Positions 39,789-47,869 of a stretch of 64,000 nucleotides of DNA are shown in pieces. Made by a program: the position numbers and the translations under genes. The stretch lies in contig CBDCBW010000003.1 in NCBI GenBank assembly GCA_965214485.1, forward strand, positions 60,979 through 124,978. Direction: 5' to 3'. This DNA comes from JANQRZ01 sp965214485. GTDB lineage: Bacteria; Bacteroidota; Rhodothermia; Rhodothermales; JANQRZ01. Numbering within the stretch: the stretch's first letter is position 1; each line of letters begins with the position of its first letter. Below the pieces are notes generated by a model. It had not been told where the DNA came from and did no database searches. It saw nothing but the letters and a program-made list of their open reading frames with translations.

Positions 39789-40679
39789 TCACGGGTCGCA
39801 GACGCCGAAGCTGACGGGCCGGAACCCGGCGCGCTGCGCGACCTCCGCCGAGGGCTGCCAGCGCATCGCCGACAGATACCCGGCCCCGACGAAGCCGAAG
39901 CCGTTGAAGACGTTCGAGAACGTCCCCGGCTCGATCAGCGCCTCGGGGTCGTAGACGCCGCCGGGCGGCGTCCAGTCGAGGTTGGCGATCCCGGCCTCGG
40001 CTACTGCCTCGAGGATGGAGAGCTGGTTCGCGTTCGTGCCCGTCTCGGCCCCGATGGGACCGGCGAGCGAGGCGAACGGCACGCGCACCACCCAGCCGAA
40101 CTCGATCTGCCGTGCCACGCCCCCCTGGACGACGGTTTCGTCGGCGACGAACGTGAAGCGTTCGCAGGTGGCGGCCTGCAACTCGAGCCGCACGCGGGGC
40201 TGGTTGACGCGCGCCGCGCCCGGCCAGAAGACCTCCTGCACCGCCCCCTCGGGCCCGAACGTCGGCGAGCGCAGCAGCGGCTCGATGGCCGGCGGCACGT
40301 CCACGACGATCGACGTCGGCTCGCCGCGCGGGCCCTCGGCGACGAGCTCGTAGGTGTGCCCGTACTCGGGCGTGAAGTCGGCGGCGAAGACGTTCCCGCT
40401 CGTCCCGTCGGCCAGCGTCACGACGGAGTCGCGCCAGACCCGCTGCTGGCCGGTCTCGAGGTCGGTCGAGGTGAACGTGGCGTCGATCTCGCCGGGCGCG
40501 GTCGCCTCGAGCCGGTCGCGGATGGGGAAGACGCGGATGGCCTGCCGCCCGGCGGTCGGGTCGAGGGCCCCGTAGAGCGTGAACTGCGCGCCGCTGTCGA
40601 GCGTCGGCCCGACGGCCTCCTCGCACCCGGCGAGCGGGACGAGGGCGAGCAGCGCGAGTAAAGAGCGGAGTCGGGGCAT
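39789..40679 (-). CDS. DUF4249-like outer-membrane lipoprotein
   Basis: A 296-aa protein with lipoprotein signal MPRLRSLLALLALVPLAGCE. The order SGAQFTLYGALDPTAGRQAI, VWRDSVVTLADGTSG, TPEYGHTYELVAEGP and a C-terminal region rich in glycine and aromatic residues fits DUF4249-type lipoproteins, which accompany TonB receptors in Bacteroidota. It lies 180 bp downstream of the TonB receptor gene on the same strand, the usual arrangement. Assignment is by pattern and context. Confidence 0.68.
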   Translation of the reverse strand: MPRLRSLLALLALVPLAGCEEAVGPTLDSGAQFTLYGALDPTAGRQAIRVFPIRDRLEATAPGEIDATFTSTDLETGQQRVWRDSVVTLADGTSGNVFAADFTPEYGHTYELVAEGPRGEPTSIVVDVPPAIEPLLRSPTFGPEGAVQEVFWPGAARVNQPRVRLELQAATCERFTFVADETVVQGGVARQIEFGWVVRVPFASLAGPIGAETGTNANQLSILEAVAEAGIANLDWTPPGGVYDPEALIEPGTFSNVFNGFGFVGAGYLSAMRWQPSAEVAQRAGFRPVSFGVCDP

Positions 40680-40859
40680 CAGAGAGGGGAGCGTCCGTGT
40701 CGCCGTCGGGGGGTGAAGGCGCGGGCGAATGGGGGCGTAGAGGGAATGGGAGGAAAGGAGGGCGTGGAGGGAACGGAGGGCCGGGAGGAACCACACGTCG
40801 GCGCGAAGCGCAACGGCTTCGCCAACTTGGTCGGTTTTCTGTGACTCGTCACTCGTCAC

Positions 40860-43142
40860 TCACTCGAACGCCACCTTCAGCCCGAACGACGGGATGAACG
40901 GGAGCTGGTCCACGCGGCGCAGCGTGAAGACGTCGTAGTAGAAGAGGTTCTGGCGGTCGTAGACGTTGATCACCCCGAGCTGCCCCGTGATGAGCGCGGG
41001 GCCGACGGCGAACTCCCGTTCGAGCGACACGTCGAGCCGGTGGTAGGTCGGGAGCTGGCCGTTGTAGGGGCGCTCGTAGATTACCCGGAGGTCGCCGGGC
41101 TCGGTCGTCACGTCCGCGCTGCCGTCCATCAGGATGAACCCGTCGAAGCCGAGGGCGCGGCTGTAGGGCAGGCCCGCGCCGAACTGCCACCGCACCGAGA
41201 GGTCGAAGTCGAACGCCGTGACGCCGAGGATGACGTTGGCCTGCTGGCGGCGGTCGTGAGGCGGGCGGTAGCTCAGGGTCTCGTTCCCGTACCACAGGTC
41301 GAGGTTGCGCCCGCTCGCCCGGTACTCGACCGAGCTGAGGCCGTAGTTGGCGGCGACGTAGAACGGCTCGGGCCGCAGCTCGACGCGGGCGTCGAGGCCG
41401 CGCACGGTGCCGTCGGCGGGCTGGAGCCGGGTCGTGAGCCGGGGGAAGGCCGTCCACTCCGGGACCGAGAGGTCGGTGATGTCCTTGTAGAAGCCCTCGA
41501 CGGCGAGGTCGAGCCACGGCGTCGGGGTGAGGCGGTAGCCGGCGACCGCGTGGAACGCCGCGGCCGGCTCGCCGAGCGGCGTGACGGTCCACGCCGTGAA
41601 GACGCTCGTCGCGTCCCGGCGGTCGGTCAGCCCGACGATCTCCTGGTGGTAGAGCCCGACGGCCCCGCTGAGGTGGTGGACGCCGAGGTCCCACACGGCC
41701 CGGAAGCGCGGCTCGACGAACGTCGCGTTCTGGTTCGGCGAGGTCGAGACGTAGACGCCCGGCCGCAGCTTCAGCCCGAAGCCGACGTTGAACTCCGGCT
41801 CGGCGTGGAAGCCGGCCTCGGTGATGTACTCGGTCTGGTCCTGGACGTTCTGGAAGACCTCGCCGAGGCGGCTCGTGACGCGCGAGGTCCGGATGAACGC
41901 GCCCGCCCGGACCTCGACGCTGGGCAGGCGGTACGTGATGCCGGCCTGCCCGTTGACGCGGGCGACCGACGACGAGCGCGCGGGCTCCTCCGGCGGCCCC
42001 TGCTCCGTCTCGAACTGCGCCCCCGAGAGGATGATCTCGGCGAGGACCGGGAGGTTGCCGGGCAGGAAGAGGTAGCGCCCGCTCACCCCGGCGTTCGTGT
42101 AGCGGATTTCGTCGGGGGCTGCGCCGCCGACCGCCCCCGCGCCCGTGTCCGTCCCGATCGTCCCGCGGTCCCAGGTGTAGACGCCCGAGAGCGAGAGCTG
42201 CGAGCCGGGCGTGCTCCGGGCGTGGACCTTGGCGAAGACGTCGCCGAAGCTGAACGGGAGGTCCTGGTCCACGAGGTTGGCCGCGCCCTGCTCGATCACC
42301 GACAGCCGCGCCGAGCCCAGGACCGAGACCACGCCCGGCACGATCGGCCCCTCGACCTCGAGCGCCGAGACGAACGGGGCCACGGACGCCGCCCCGCCGA
42401 AGCGCTGCTTGTTCCCGTTGCGCGTCGCGATGTCGATCACGGACGAGAGCCGCCCGCCGAAGCGCGCGGAGTAGGCCCCGGCGTAGACGTCGGCCCGGTT
42501 GAGGATGGTGTTGGGGAAGGCCGAGTAGAAGCCGAGCACGTGGAACGGCTGGAAGAGCGGGATGCCGTCGAGGAGGACCTCGTTCTGCGACGGCTCGCCG
42601 CCGCGGATGAAGAGCTGCCCGCCGCGGTCGCCCGTCGAGACGACGCCGGGGAGCGTGGTGAGGTAGCTCGCGAGGTCGCCCGAGACGTCGGGCGTCGGGA
42701 CGAGCTCGATGTCCGCCGGGCGGATCGACTGGAGCCCGGCGGTGACGTTCGCCGCCCCGCTCGTGCGCTCGCTCTCGACCGTGACCGCGTCGAGCTCCTG
42801 GTCCGCCGGCGACAGCGCGAGGTTGAGCTGCCGCACCTCGCCCGGCTCGAGCTCCACCTCCTCCTGCACCGGCGCGAAGCCGAGGAACGACGCCTGCACG
42901 AGGTACACCCCCGGGCCGAGGCCGGCGATCGTGTAGAACCCGTCGGTGTCGGTGGCCGCCCCGCGCACGAGCTCGCCGTCGCGGAACGCGGCCACGTTGA
43001 CCCCCGGCATCGACTCGCCCGACGAGGCGTCGGTGACGAACCCGCGCACGCGGGCGTCCTGGGCCGAGGCCGCCGGGGCCGCAACGCCGGCGAGGAGCAG
43101 CAGAAGGCACGCGGCACGGACGACCGCCGGGGCAGCAGACAT
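40860..43142 (-). CDS. TonB-dependent outer-membrane receptor
   Basis: A 760-aa protein with signal peptide (LLLLLAGVAAPAASAQ). Residues about 28-115 form a carboxypeptidase-regulatory-like domain (VRGFVTDASSGESMPGVNVA). The plug domain follows (LTTLPGVVSTGDRGGQLFIR, GGEPSQNEVLLDGIPLFQPF, FGGRLSSVIDI), then a long beta barrel. It takes up an unknown substrate with TonB energy. The start used is the ATG giving the shortest good signal; frames further upstream are open. It probably forms a unit with the downstream lipoprotein. Confidence 0.92.
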   Translation of the reverse strand: MSAAPAVVRAACLLLLLAGVAAPAASAQDARVRGFVTDASSGESMPGVNVAAFRDGELVRGAATDTDGFYTIAGLGPGVYLVQASFLGFAPVQEEVELEPGEVRQLNLALSPADQELDAVTVESERTSGAANVTAGLQSIRPADIELVPTPDVSGDLASYLTTLPGVVSTGDRGGQLFIRGGEPSQNEVLLDGIPLFQPFHVLGFYSAFPNTILNRADVYAGAYSARFGGRLSSVIDIATRNGNKQRFGGAASVAPFVSALEVEGPIVPGVVSVLGSARLSVIEQGAANLVDQDLPFSFGDVFAKVHARSTPGSQLSLSGVYTWDRGTIGTDTGAGAVGGAAPDEIRYTNAGVSGRYLFLPGNLPVLAEIILSGAQFETEQGPPEEPARSSSVARVNGQAGITYRLPSVEVRAGAFIRTSRVTSRLGEVFQNVQDQTEYITEAGFHAEPEFNVGFGLKLRPGVYVSTSPNQNATFVEPRFRAVWDLGVHHLSGAVGLYHQEIVGLTDRRDATSVFTAWTVTPLGEPAAAFHAVAGYRLTPTPWLDLAVEGFYKDITDLSVPEWTAFPRLTTRLQPADGTVRGLDARVELRPEPFYVAANYGLSSVEYRASGRNLDLWYGNETLSYRPPHDRRQQANVILGVTAFDFDLSVRWQFGAGLPYSRALGFDGFILMDGSADVTTEPGDLRVIYERPYNGQLPTYHRLDVSLEREFAVGPALITGQLGVINVYDRQNLFYYDVFTLRRVDQLPFIPSFGLKVAFE

Positions 43143-43257
43143 AAGGACGACCGGAGCTTGGGGGTTGAGTGCAAAGAGCGGCAGAGCCGCTGCGGAAGCT
43201 ACACGGGGCACCGAAGCGGGGCGGTCCCATTCCTCGTGCCCACGCCGGCGTGCCGCA

Positions 43258-43584
43258 TCAGGCTTCGCCGCCGGGGAGGGTGAACGAGAACTGCGGGGCC
43301 CCGCCGCCCTCGCCGATGGCCCCGAAGCTGGCCTCGTAGCGCGAGATGTTCTCCTCGAGCGCGGCGAGGAGCCGCCGGGCGTGCTGCGGCGTCACCACGA
43401 TCCGGCTCTTGACGCGGGCCTTCGGGACGCCCGGCATCACCCGGATGAAGTCGAGGATGAACTCCTCCGGCGAGTGCGCGATCATGACGAGGTTCGAGTA
43501 CGTGCCCTCGGCCACGTCCTCGGTGAGCTCGATGTTGAGGTGGGGCTGGTTCTGGGCAGGCTGCGGGGCGTCAGAGTCGCTCAT
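43258..43584 (-). CDS. DUF3467 protein
   Basis: A 108-aa protein. LNIELTEDVAEGTYSNLVMI, the AHSPEEFILDFIRVMPG segment and KARVKSRIVVTPQHARRLLA, then LEENISRYEASFG, are the complete DUF3467 pattern. Members are small proteins of unknown function widespread in Bacteroidota and Rhodothermota. The start is fixed by MSDSDAPQPAQNQ; the leader in front is a 15-bp tandem repeat. Confidence 0.9.
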   Translation of the reverse strand: MSDSDAPQPAQNQPHLNIELTEDVAEGTYSNLVMIAHSPEEFILDFIRVMPGVPKARVKSRIVVTPQHARRLLAALEENISRYEASFGAIGEGGGAPQFSFTLPGGEA

Positions 43585-43658
43585 GTCGGTGGGTCGAAGG
43601 TCGGTGGGTCGAAGGTCAGGAGTCGAAAGTCGGTGGGTCGAAAGTCGGTGGGTCGAAA
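43585..43658. repeat. 15-bp tandem repeat, about five copies
   Basis: Units gtcggtgggtcgaag/a at 43585, 43600, 43629 and 43644 with a diverged 14-bp unit at 43615. It occupies the region just upstream of the DUF3467 start codon, after the end of the cystathionine beta-synthase gene. Confidence 0.92.
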
Positions 43659-43715
43659 GGCCGGAGCCGCCGGAGCGTGGGGCCCTCTGCCGCGAGACGC
43701 CCTCTGCCGCGAGAC

Positions 43716-45107
43716 TCAGCGTCCGTTCGCGGCGAGGGCCGCGATCAGGTCCGAGCGCGTGATGATGGCGAGGTCGTCCGCCCCGGGCGCGTGGACGAGC
43801 ACGGCCCCGGCCGGGGCGTCGAGCGCCGCCGACAGCTCCTCGACCGAGGCGTGCGCGGCGACGACCGGGAGCGGGGCCTCCATGACCTCGCTCGCCTGCC
43901 GGTCCCGCGCCGCCGGATCGCCGACGAGCAGGTTCAGGATGCGCTTCTCGGTGAGGCTGCCGACGACGGCTCCGCCGCTCGTCACCGGAAGCTGGGAGAT
44001 GCCGTGCTCGGTCATCCGGGCGACGGCCTCGGCGAGCGTGTCCTCGGGGGCTACGGTCACCACGGCCTCGGACCGGCCGTTGCGGCGGAGGATGCTGCTC
44101 ACCGTCACCGCGCCCCGCTCGTCGAGGAAGCCGTGGCGGCGCATCCACTCGTCGTTGTAGGTCTTCGAGAGGTAGCGGAAGCCGGAGTCCGGGAGCAGCA
44201 CCACGGCGACGTCGCGTGGGCTCAGCTCGTCGCGGTGGGCCTCGAGCCACTGCATCGTCCCGGCCATCGCCATGCCGCATGATTGCCCGACGAACAGCCC
44301 CTCCTCGCGCGCGAGGCGGCGCGTCATCTGCATCGACTCCTTGTCGGTCACCCGGACAAAGTCGTCGACGACCGAGAAGTCCATGTTGCCCGCCAGGATG
44401 TCCTCGCCGACGCCCTCGGTGAAGTAGGGGTAGATCTCCGAGTCCTCGAAGACGCCCGTGTGGAAGTAGGTGTAGTAGACCGAGCCGTAGGGGTCGATGC
44501 CCACCGTCTGGAGGTCGGGGTTCTGCTCCTTGAGGTACTTCGTGGTGCCGGAGATGGTGCCGCCGGTGCCGGCCCCGGCGAAGTAGTGGGTGATGCGCCC
44601 GTCGGTCTGCGCCCACAGCTCGGGGCCGGTCGTGCGGTAGTGCGCCTCGGCGTTGGCCGGGTGGTCGTACTGGTTCGGGTAGAACGAGTTGGGAATCTCG
44701 GTCGAGAGCCGCCGCGCGACGGAGTAGTACGAGCGCGGATCGTCCGGGGCGACGGCCGTCGGGCAGACGATGACCTCGGCCCCGAGGGCGCGGAGGACGT
44801 CGGCCTTCTCGGGGCTCTGCTTGTCGGTCGTCGTGAAGATGCACGTGTAGCCCTTCGCGATGGCCGCGATGGCGAGGCCCGCGCCGGTGTTGCCGCTCGT
44901 GCCCTCGATGATGGTGCCGCCGGGCTTGAGGAGGCCCCTCGCCTCGGCGTCTTCGATCATCGCGAGGCCGATCCGGTCCTTGACCGAGCCGCCCGGGTTC
45001 GTGAACTCGACCTTCGCGAGGACGGGGCAGGGCATCCCCTCCGGGATGCGGTGGAGCCGCACGAGCGGCGTGTTTCCAATCGTGCCGAGGATGCTGTCGT
45101 GCCACAT
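43716..45107 (-). CDS. Cystathionine beta-synthase
   Basis: A 463-aa PLP enzyme. It starts MWHDSILGTIGNTPLVRLHR. The PLP lysine is in NPGGSVKDRIGLAMI, the substrate loop is EGTSGNTGAGLAIAAIAKGY and the phosphate loop AGAGTGGTISGTTKYLKEQN. The C-terminal 120 residues are two CBS domains (VVTVAPEDTLAEAVARMTEH and the closing region). The presence of CBS domains favours cystathionine beta-synthase over plain cysteine synthase. It makes cystathionine from serine and homocysteine. It lies upstream of DUF3467 on the same strand. Confidence 0.9.
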   Translation of the reverse strand: MWHDSILGTIGNTPLVRLHRIPEGMPCPVLAKVEFTNPGGSVKDRIGLAMIEDAEARGLLKPGGTIIEGTSGNTGAGLAIAAIAKGYTCIFTTTDKQSPEKADVLRALGAEVIVCPTAVAPDDPRSYYSVARRLSTEIPNSFYPNQYDHPANAEAHYRTTGPELWAQTDGRITHYFAGAGTGGTISGTTKYLKEQNPDLQTVGIDPYGSVYYTYFHTGVFEDSEIYPYFTEGVGEDILAGNMDFSVVDDFVRVTDKESMQMTRRLAREEGLFVGQSCGMAMAGTMQWLEAHRDELSPRDVAVVLLPDSGFRYLSKTYNDEWMRRHGFLDERGAVTVSSILRRNGRSEAVVTVAPEDTLAEAVARMTEHGISQLPVTSGGAVVGSLTEKRILNLLVGDPAARDRQASEVMEAPLPVVAAHASVEELSAALDAPAGAVLVHAPGADDLAIITRSDLIAALAANGR

Positions 45108-45487
45108 GGTGACGTCGGGGGATGAGGGGCAGGGGCCGAGCGAGCCTCTCGCGGGCTTGGCCGGTCGTGTCGGTGCCGGTCGTGTCGATCTCGACGGCGC
45201 AAAGGTACACGGCTCGCCGGCCGAAAGGCGACGCGCCGGGCAGATTCGCCGCGACTTGACGGCGGCGGGCCGGCCGGAGGTGGGGGCGCGCGGCGGGGGC
45301 CGCCCCTCGCGGTATTCTTGTCTATATTGCTTCGCAGATCGGCCCTCACCCGTCCGGGGACGCCCCTCCGGGGATGCCCGTCCGGCGAGGCCCCTCCGGG
45401 ATGCTCCCGGCTCCCCTTCCGAGCGTTCCCGCCGGGCCCCGGCCCGGGTGCTCGCCGCTGCCCTGTTCGCCCGCACTCCACGACGCT
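45108..45487. other. Intergenic region between divergent CBS and kinase genes
   Basis: 380 bp between two divergent starts, so it should hold both promoters. An AT-rich patch (ggtattcttgtctatattgc) at about 45311-45330 is the only clear promoter-like element. From 45348 to 45415 there are loosely repeated 13-15 bp units of the type gcccctccggggat. I see no gene. Confidence 0.5.
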
Positions 45488-46972
45488 ATGGACCCGACTG
45501 CCCAGCAGCCACGCCCGTCCGACGTCCTCCCCCTCCTGGCCCCGGAGGTGCTCGCGGCCACCGTCACGGCCCAGGGCGAGCGCCTGGGCTCGAACACGGC
45601 GTGGGACGCCGTCTTCGGCCGCGGCGACCTCTGGGAGCGGCTCAGCGTGGACGACCGCCGGTTCGCCGACGAGTATCTCTCCGAAGCCTCGGCCGGGGCG
45701 CTCATCACCCACCAGATGTTCCTCATCGCGCCGCACCACGAGGAGCTGCCGACGCCGGTCCTGCTCAACTTCGTCCCGGTGCACCTGCCGCAGGTCAAGA
45801 TCGGGGGCCGCCCGATCGTGATCACCGGCGAGGTGCTGCAAGAGCCGAAGCGCTGGGCCGCCGACCAGACCAAGCGGCGGCGCATGGAGATGCTCGGCCA
45901 GATGGCGATGGGCATCGCGCACGACTTCAACAACCTGCTCACCAGCATTCTCGGCCACGTCGAGCTGCTCAAGGGTGCCCTCGAAGAAATCCCGAACCTC
46001 CTCCCGGTTACGAAGGACCACGCCTACACGGTGGAGCGGGCCGCGCTCGACGGGGCGGCCCTCGTCCGCAAAATCCAGCGCTACATCCGCCACGAGAAGA
46101 AGCAGCGCTTCGAGCTCGCCGACCTGAGCGCGATCCTGGAGGAGGTCGCCTCGCTCACCAAGCCCTACTGGTATAACGAGCCGCGCGGCCAGGGCATCCG
46201 AATCCGCCTGCGCAAGGAGCTGCGGGACGTCCCGCCGGTCCGAGGGGCCGAGTCCGAGCTGCGCGACGTGTTCGTCAACCTGATCCTGAACGCCGTGCAG
46301 GCGATGCCCGAGGGCGGGACCCTGACGCTCCGCACCCGGCTCGACGGGTCGAGCGTCGTGGCCGAGGTCGAGGACACCGGCCTGGGGATGGAGCCGGCCA
46401 CGCAGCAGCGCATCTTCGAGCCGCTCTTCACGACGAAGGGCGAGCACGGGACCGGCATGGGACTGGCCGTCTCGTACGGCATCGTGCAGGAGCACAGCGG
46501 CCACATCGACGTCGTGAGCGAGCCCAGCGAGGGCACGCGCTTCAGCCTCCACTTCCCGGTGGCCGCGGCGCAGGCCTCGGTCGAGACCGAGAGGAAGCCG
46601 CAGCCGGGCCTCCGCGCCGTCGAGTCCGCCCGCCTCCTCGTCGTCGACGACGAGCAGATGGTCCGCGACGTCACGGTCCGCCTGCTGCGTGGGCGGCGCT
46701 ACGACGTGCAGCAGGCCAAGAGCGGTGCCGAGGCGCTCGCCTGCCTCGCCGAGCACCCCTTCGACCTCGTCGTGACGGACCTCGGGATGCCGGAGATGAG
46801 CGGCAGCGAGCTCGCCTACCGCATCCGCCAGCACCACCCCCACCTCCCGATCATCCTGCTCACCGGCCACACCGACGCCGAGGACCAGGCGGAGAACGTC
46901 GACGCCGTGGTCCGCAAGCCCTTCCAGATTCAGGCGCTCGACGAGACCATCCAGGGCCTCCTGAAGGAATGA
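45488..46972 (+). CDS. Hybrid sensor histidine kinase with C-terminal receiver
   Basis: A 494-aa cytoplasmic protein with no transmembrane segment. Residues 1-130 form an unassigned sensor region with PAS-like features. The phospho-accepting histidine is H145 in MGIAHDFNNLLTSILGHVEL. The HATPase domain has an N box near 265 (VNLILNAV), DTGLG at 296-300 and GTGMGLAVSYG from 321. A receiver domain from about residue 381 (ARLLVVDDEQ) has phosphoacceptor D431 in VVTDLGMPEMSG and the conserved lysine in VVRKPF. The kinase type (FixL/NtrB-like HDFNN) is common in hybrid kinases without fixed partners. No response regulator gene is adjacent. Confidence 0.93.
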   Translation: MDPTAQQPRPSDVLPLLAPEVLAATVTAQGERLGSNTAWDAVFGRGDLWERLSVDDRRFADEYLSEASAGALITHQMFLIAPHHEELPTPVLLNFVPVHLPQVKIGGRPIVITGEVLQEPKRWAADQTKRRRMEMLGQMAMGIAHDFNNLLTSILGHVELLKGALEEIPNLLPVTKDHAYTVERAALDGAALVRKIQRYIRHEKKQRFELADLSAILEEVASLTKPYWYNEPRGQGIRIRLRKELRDVPPVRGAESELRDVFVNLILNAVQAMPEGGTLTLRTRLDGSSVVAEVEDTGLGMEPATQQRIFEPLFTTKGEHGTGMGLAVSYGIVQEHSGHIDVVSEPSEGTRFSLHFPVAAAQASVETERKPQPGLRAVESARLLVVDDEQMVRDVTVRLLRGRRYDVQQAKSGAEALACLAEHPFDLVVTDLGMPEMSGSELAYRIRQHHPHLPIILLTGHTDAEDQAENVDAVVRKPFQIQALDETIQGLLKE

Positions 46973-46975
46973 GCA

Positions 46976-47007
46976 GGGTCCCGCCGGGCGGACGCTCGGC
47001 GGGACCC
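46976..47007 (+). terminator. Hairpin terminator after the histidine kinase
   Basis: GGGTCCCGCCG pairs perfectly with CGGCGGGACCC across a 10-nt loop, starting 3 bp past the kinase stop. The T tail is only TT. It may also serve the convergent lipoprotein gene. Confidence 0.7.
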
Positions 47008-47028
47008 TTGACCCTCGGGTCGTTCGTC

Positions 47029-47625
47029 TCAGTTTCCAAACGTGTGGTCGCACCAGCCCGGATCATTCGGCCCGCCGTCGCCGTGCCCTGCGCAGTAACA
47101 GGTTTCATTGCCGCTCACCACGATGATTCGGCATGCGTTGCAGGGGTTCCCATCACAGCTTCCGCCCCCTCCAATGGGTCCGAACAACTCCAGGTTTTCC
47201 TCCTGAGGCATCCGGGCCTCGCTCACGGCGACCCGAGTGCCTGAAGCAAGGGCCTGCTCCGAGACGAGCCGCACGTAAGCGAAAGCGCAGTTCCCGTCCG
47301 GGCGTTTCCCATTCATTGTGAGGTACGGCCTGTCCTCGATCATTTCCAGCGCCGGGTCTTCAAAGGTGACCTCCTCGATGTCGTCGATGAGTTTGCGGGT
47401 CGTTCCCATCACCACCTCGCGCGCTTCGTCCATGCTGACTGCCAATGTCAGCCTGCCTTTGTTGTAGCGGGCGAGGGGTTCATCACTCACTGCTTCTGCC
47501 TGAGTTCTTACCTCAGCTTCGGCTACGCCGACCTGGCCCACGTCTGCGTCTGACTCATCGCACGCAGCTAAGCTCAGCGACAGGAGGACAGCCACGCAGA
47601 GGGCGGCACTGATCTTAGTTTTCAT
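47029..47625 (-). CDS. Cysteine-rich hypothetical lipoprotein
   Basis: A 198-aa protein with lipoprotein signal MKTKISAALCVAVLLSLSLA (lipobox LAAC); an ATG five codons upstream is possible. The central region has RLTLAVSMDEAREVVMG and FEDPALEMIEDRPYLTMNGK. The C-terminal 45 residues are rich in glycine and cysteine (SCDGNPCNACRIIVVSGNET then CYC and WCDHTFGN), giving six cysteines that could form disulfides or bind metal. GC content is clearly lower than that of its neighbours, suggesting acquisition. Family not recognised. Confidence 0.72.
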   Translation of the reverse strand: MKTKISAALCVAVLLSLSLAACDESDADVGQVGVAEAEVRTQAEAVSDEPLARYNKGRLTLAVSMDEAREVVMGTTRKLIDDIEEVTFEDPALEMIEDRPYLTMNGKRPDGNCAFAYVRLVSEQALASGTRVAVSEARMPQEENLELFGPIGGGGSCDGNPCNACRIIVVSGNETCYCAGHGDGGPNDPGWCDHTFGN

Positions 47626-47673
47626 GGTCGTAGACACCATTATGGTGCCGATTAGGTTGATGACCTCTCTGCT

Positions 47674-47699
47674 TTATGTGGAGCAGAGGCTCCACATAA
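47674..47699. promoter_or_regulatory. 11-bp perfect palindrome upstream of lon
   Basis: TTATGTGGAGC and GCTCCACATAA flank a 4-nt loop AGAG. It lies in an AT-richer patch between the divergent lipoprotein gene and lon, 170 bp before the lon ATG. It could be a repressor operator or an RNA hairpin; it does not match the CIRCE heat-shock element. Confidence 0.55.
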
Positions 47700-47869
47700 T
47701 TTAGTGTGTGAGCGTCTCGCTACGACACCCATACAACCTTTATTTCACGACCCAAGGCTCCTCCGCTCTTCCGCTCCCGAAGCCCGCCACTTTGGCACGT
47801 CTCGGCGGCGGCACGGTTTTGGGCCTAGCTCGGCCCGACCCCCTCCCTCCGACTACGCACTCCCGATTG

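Noticed and set aside
47674..47699. Palindrome before lon as a CIRCE (HrcA) element
   Set aside because: CIRCE has TTAGCACTC and a 9-nt spacer; this palindrome has neither.
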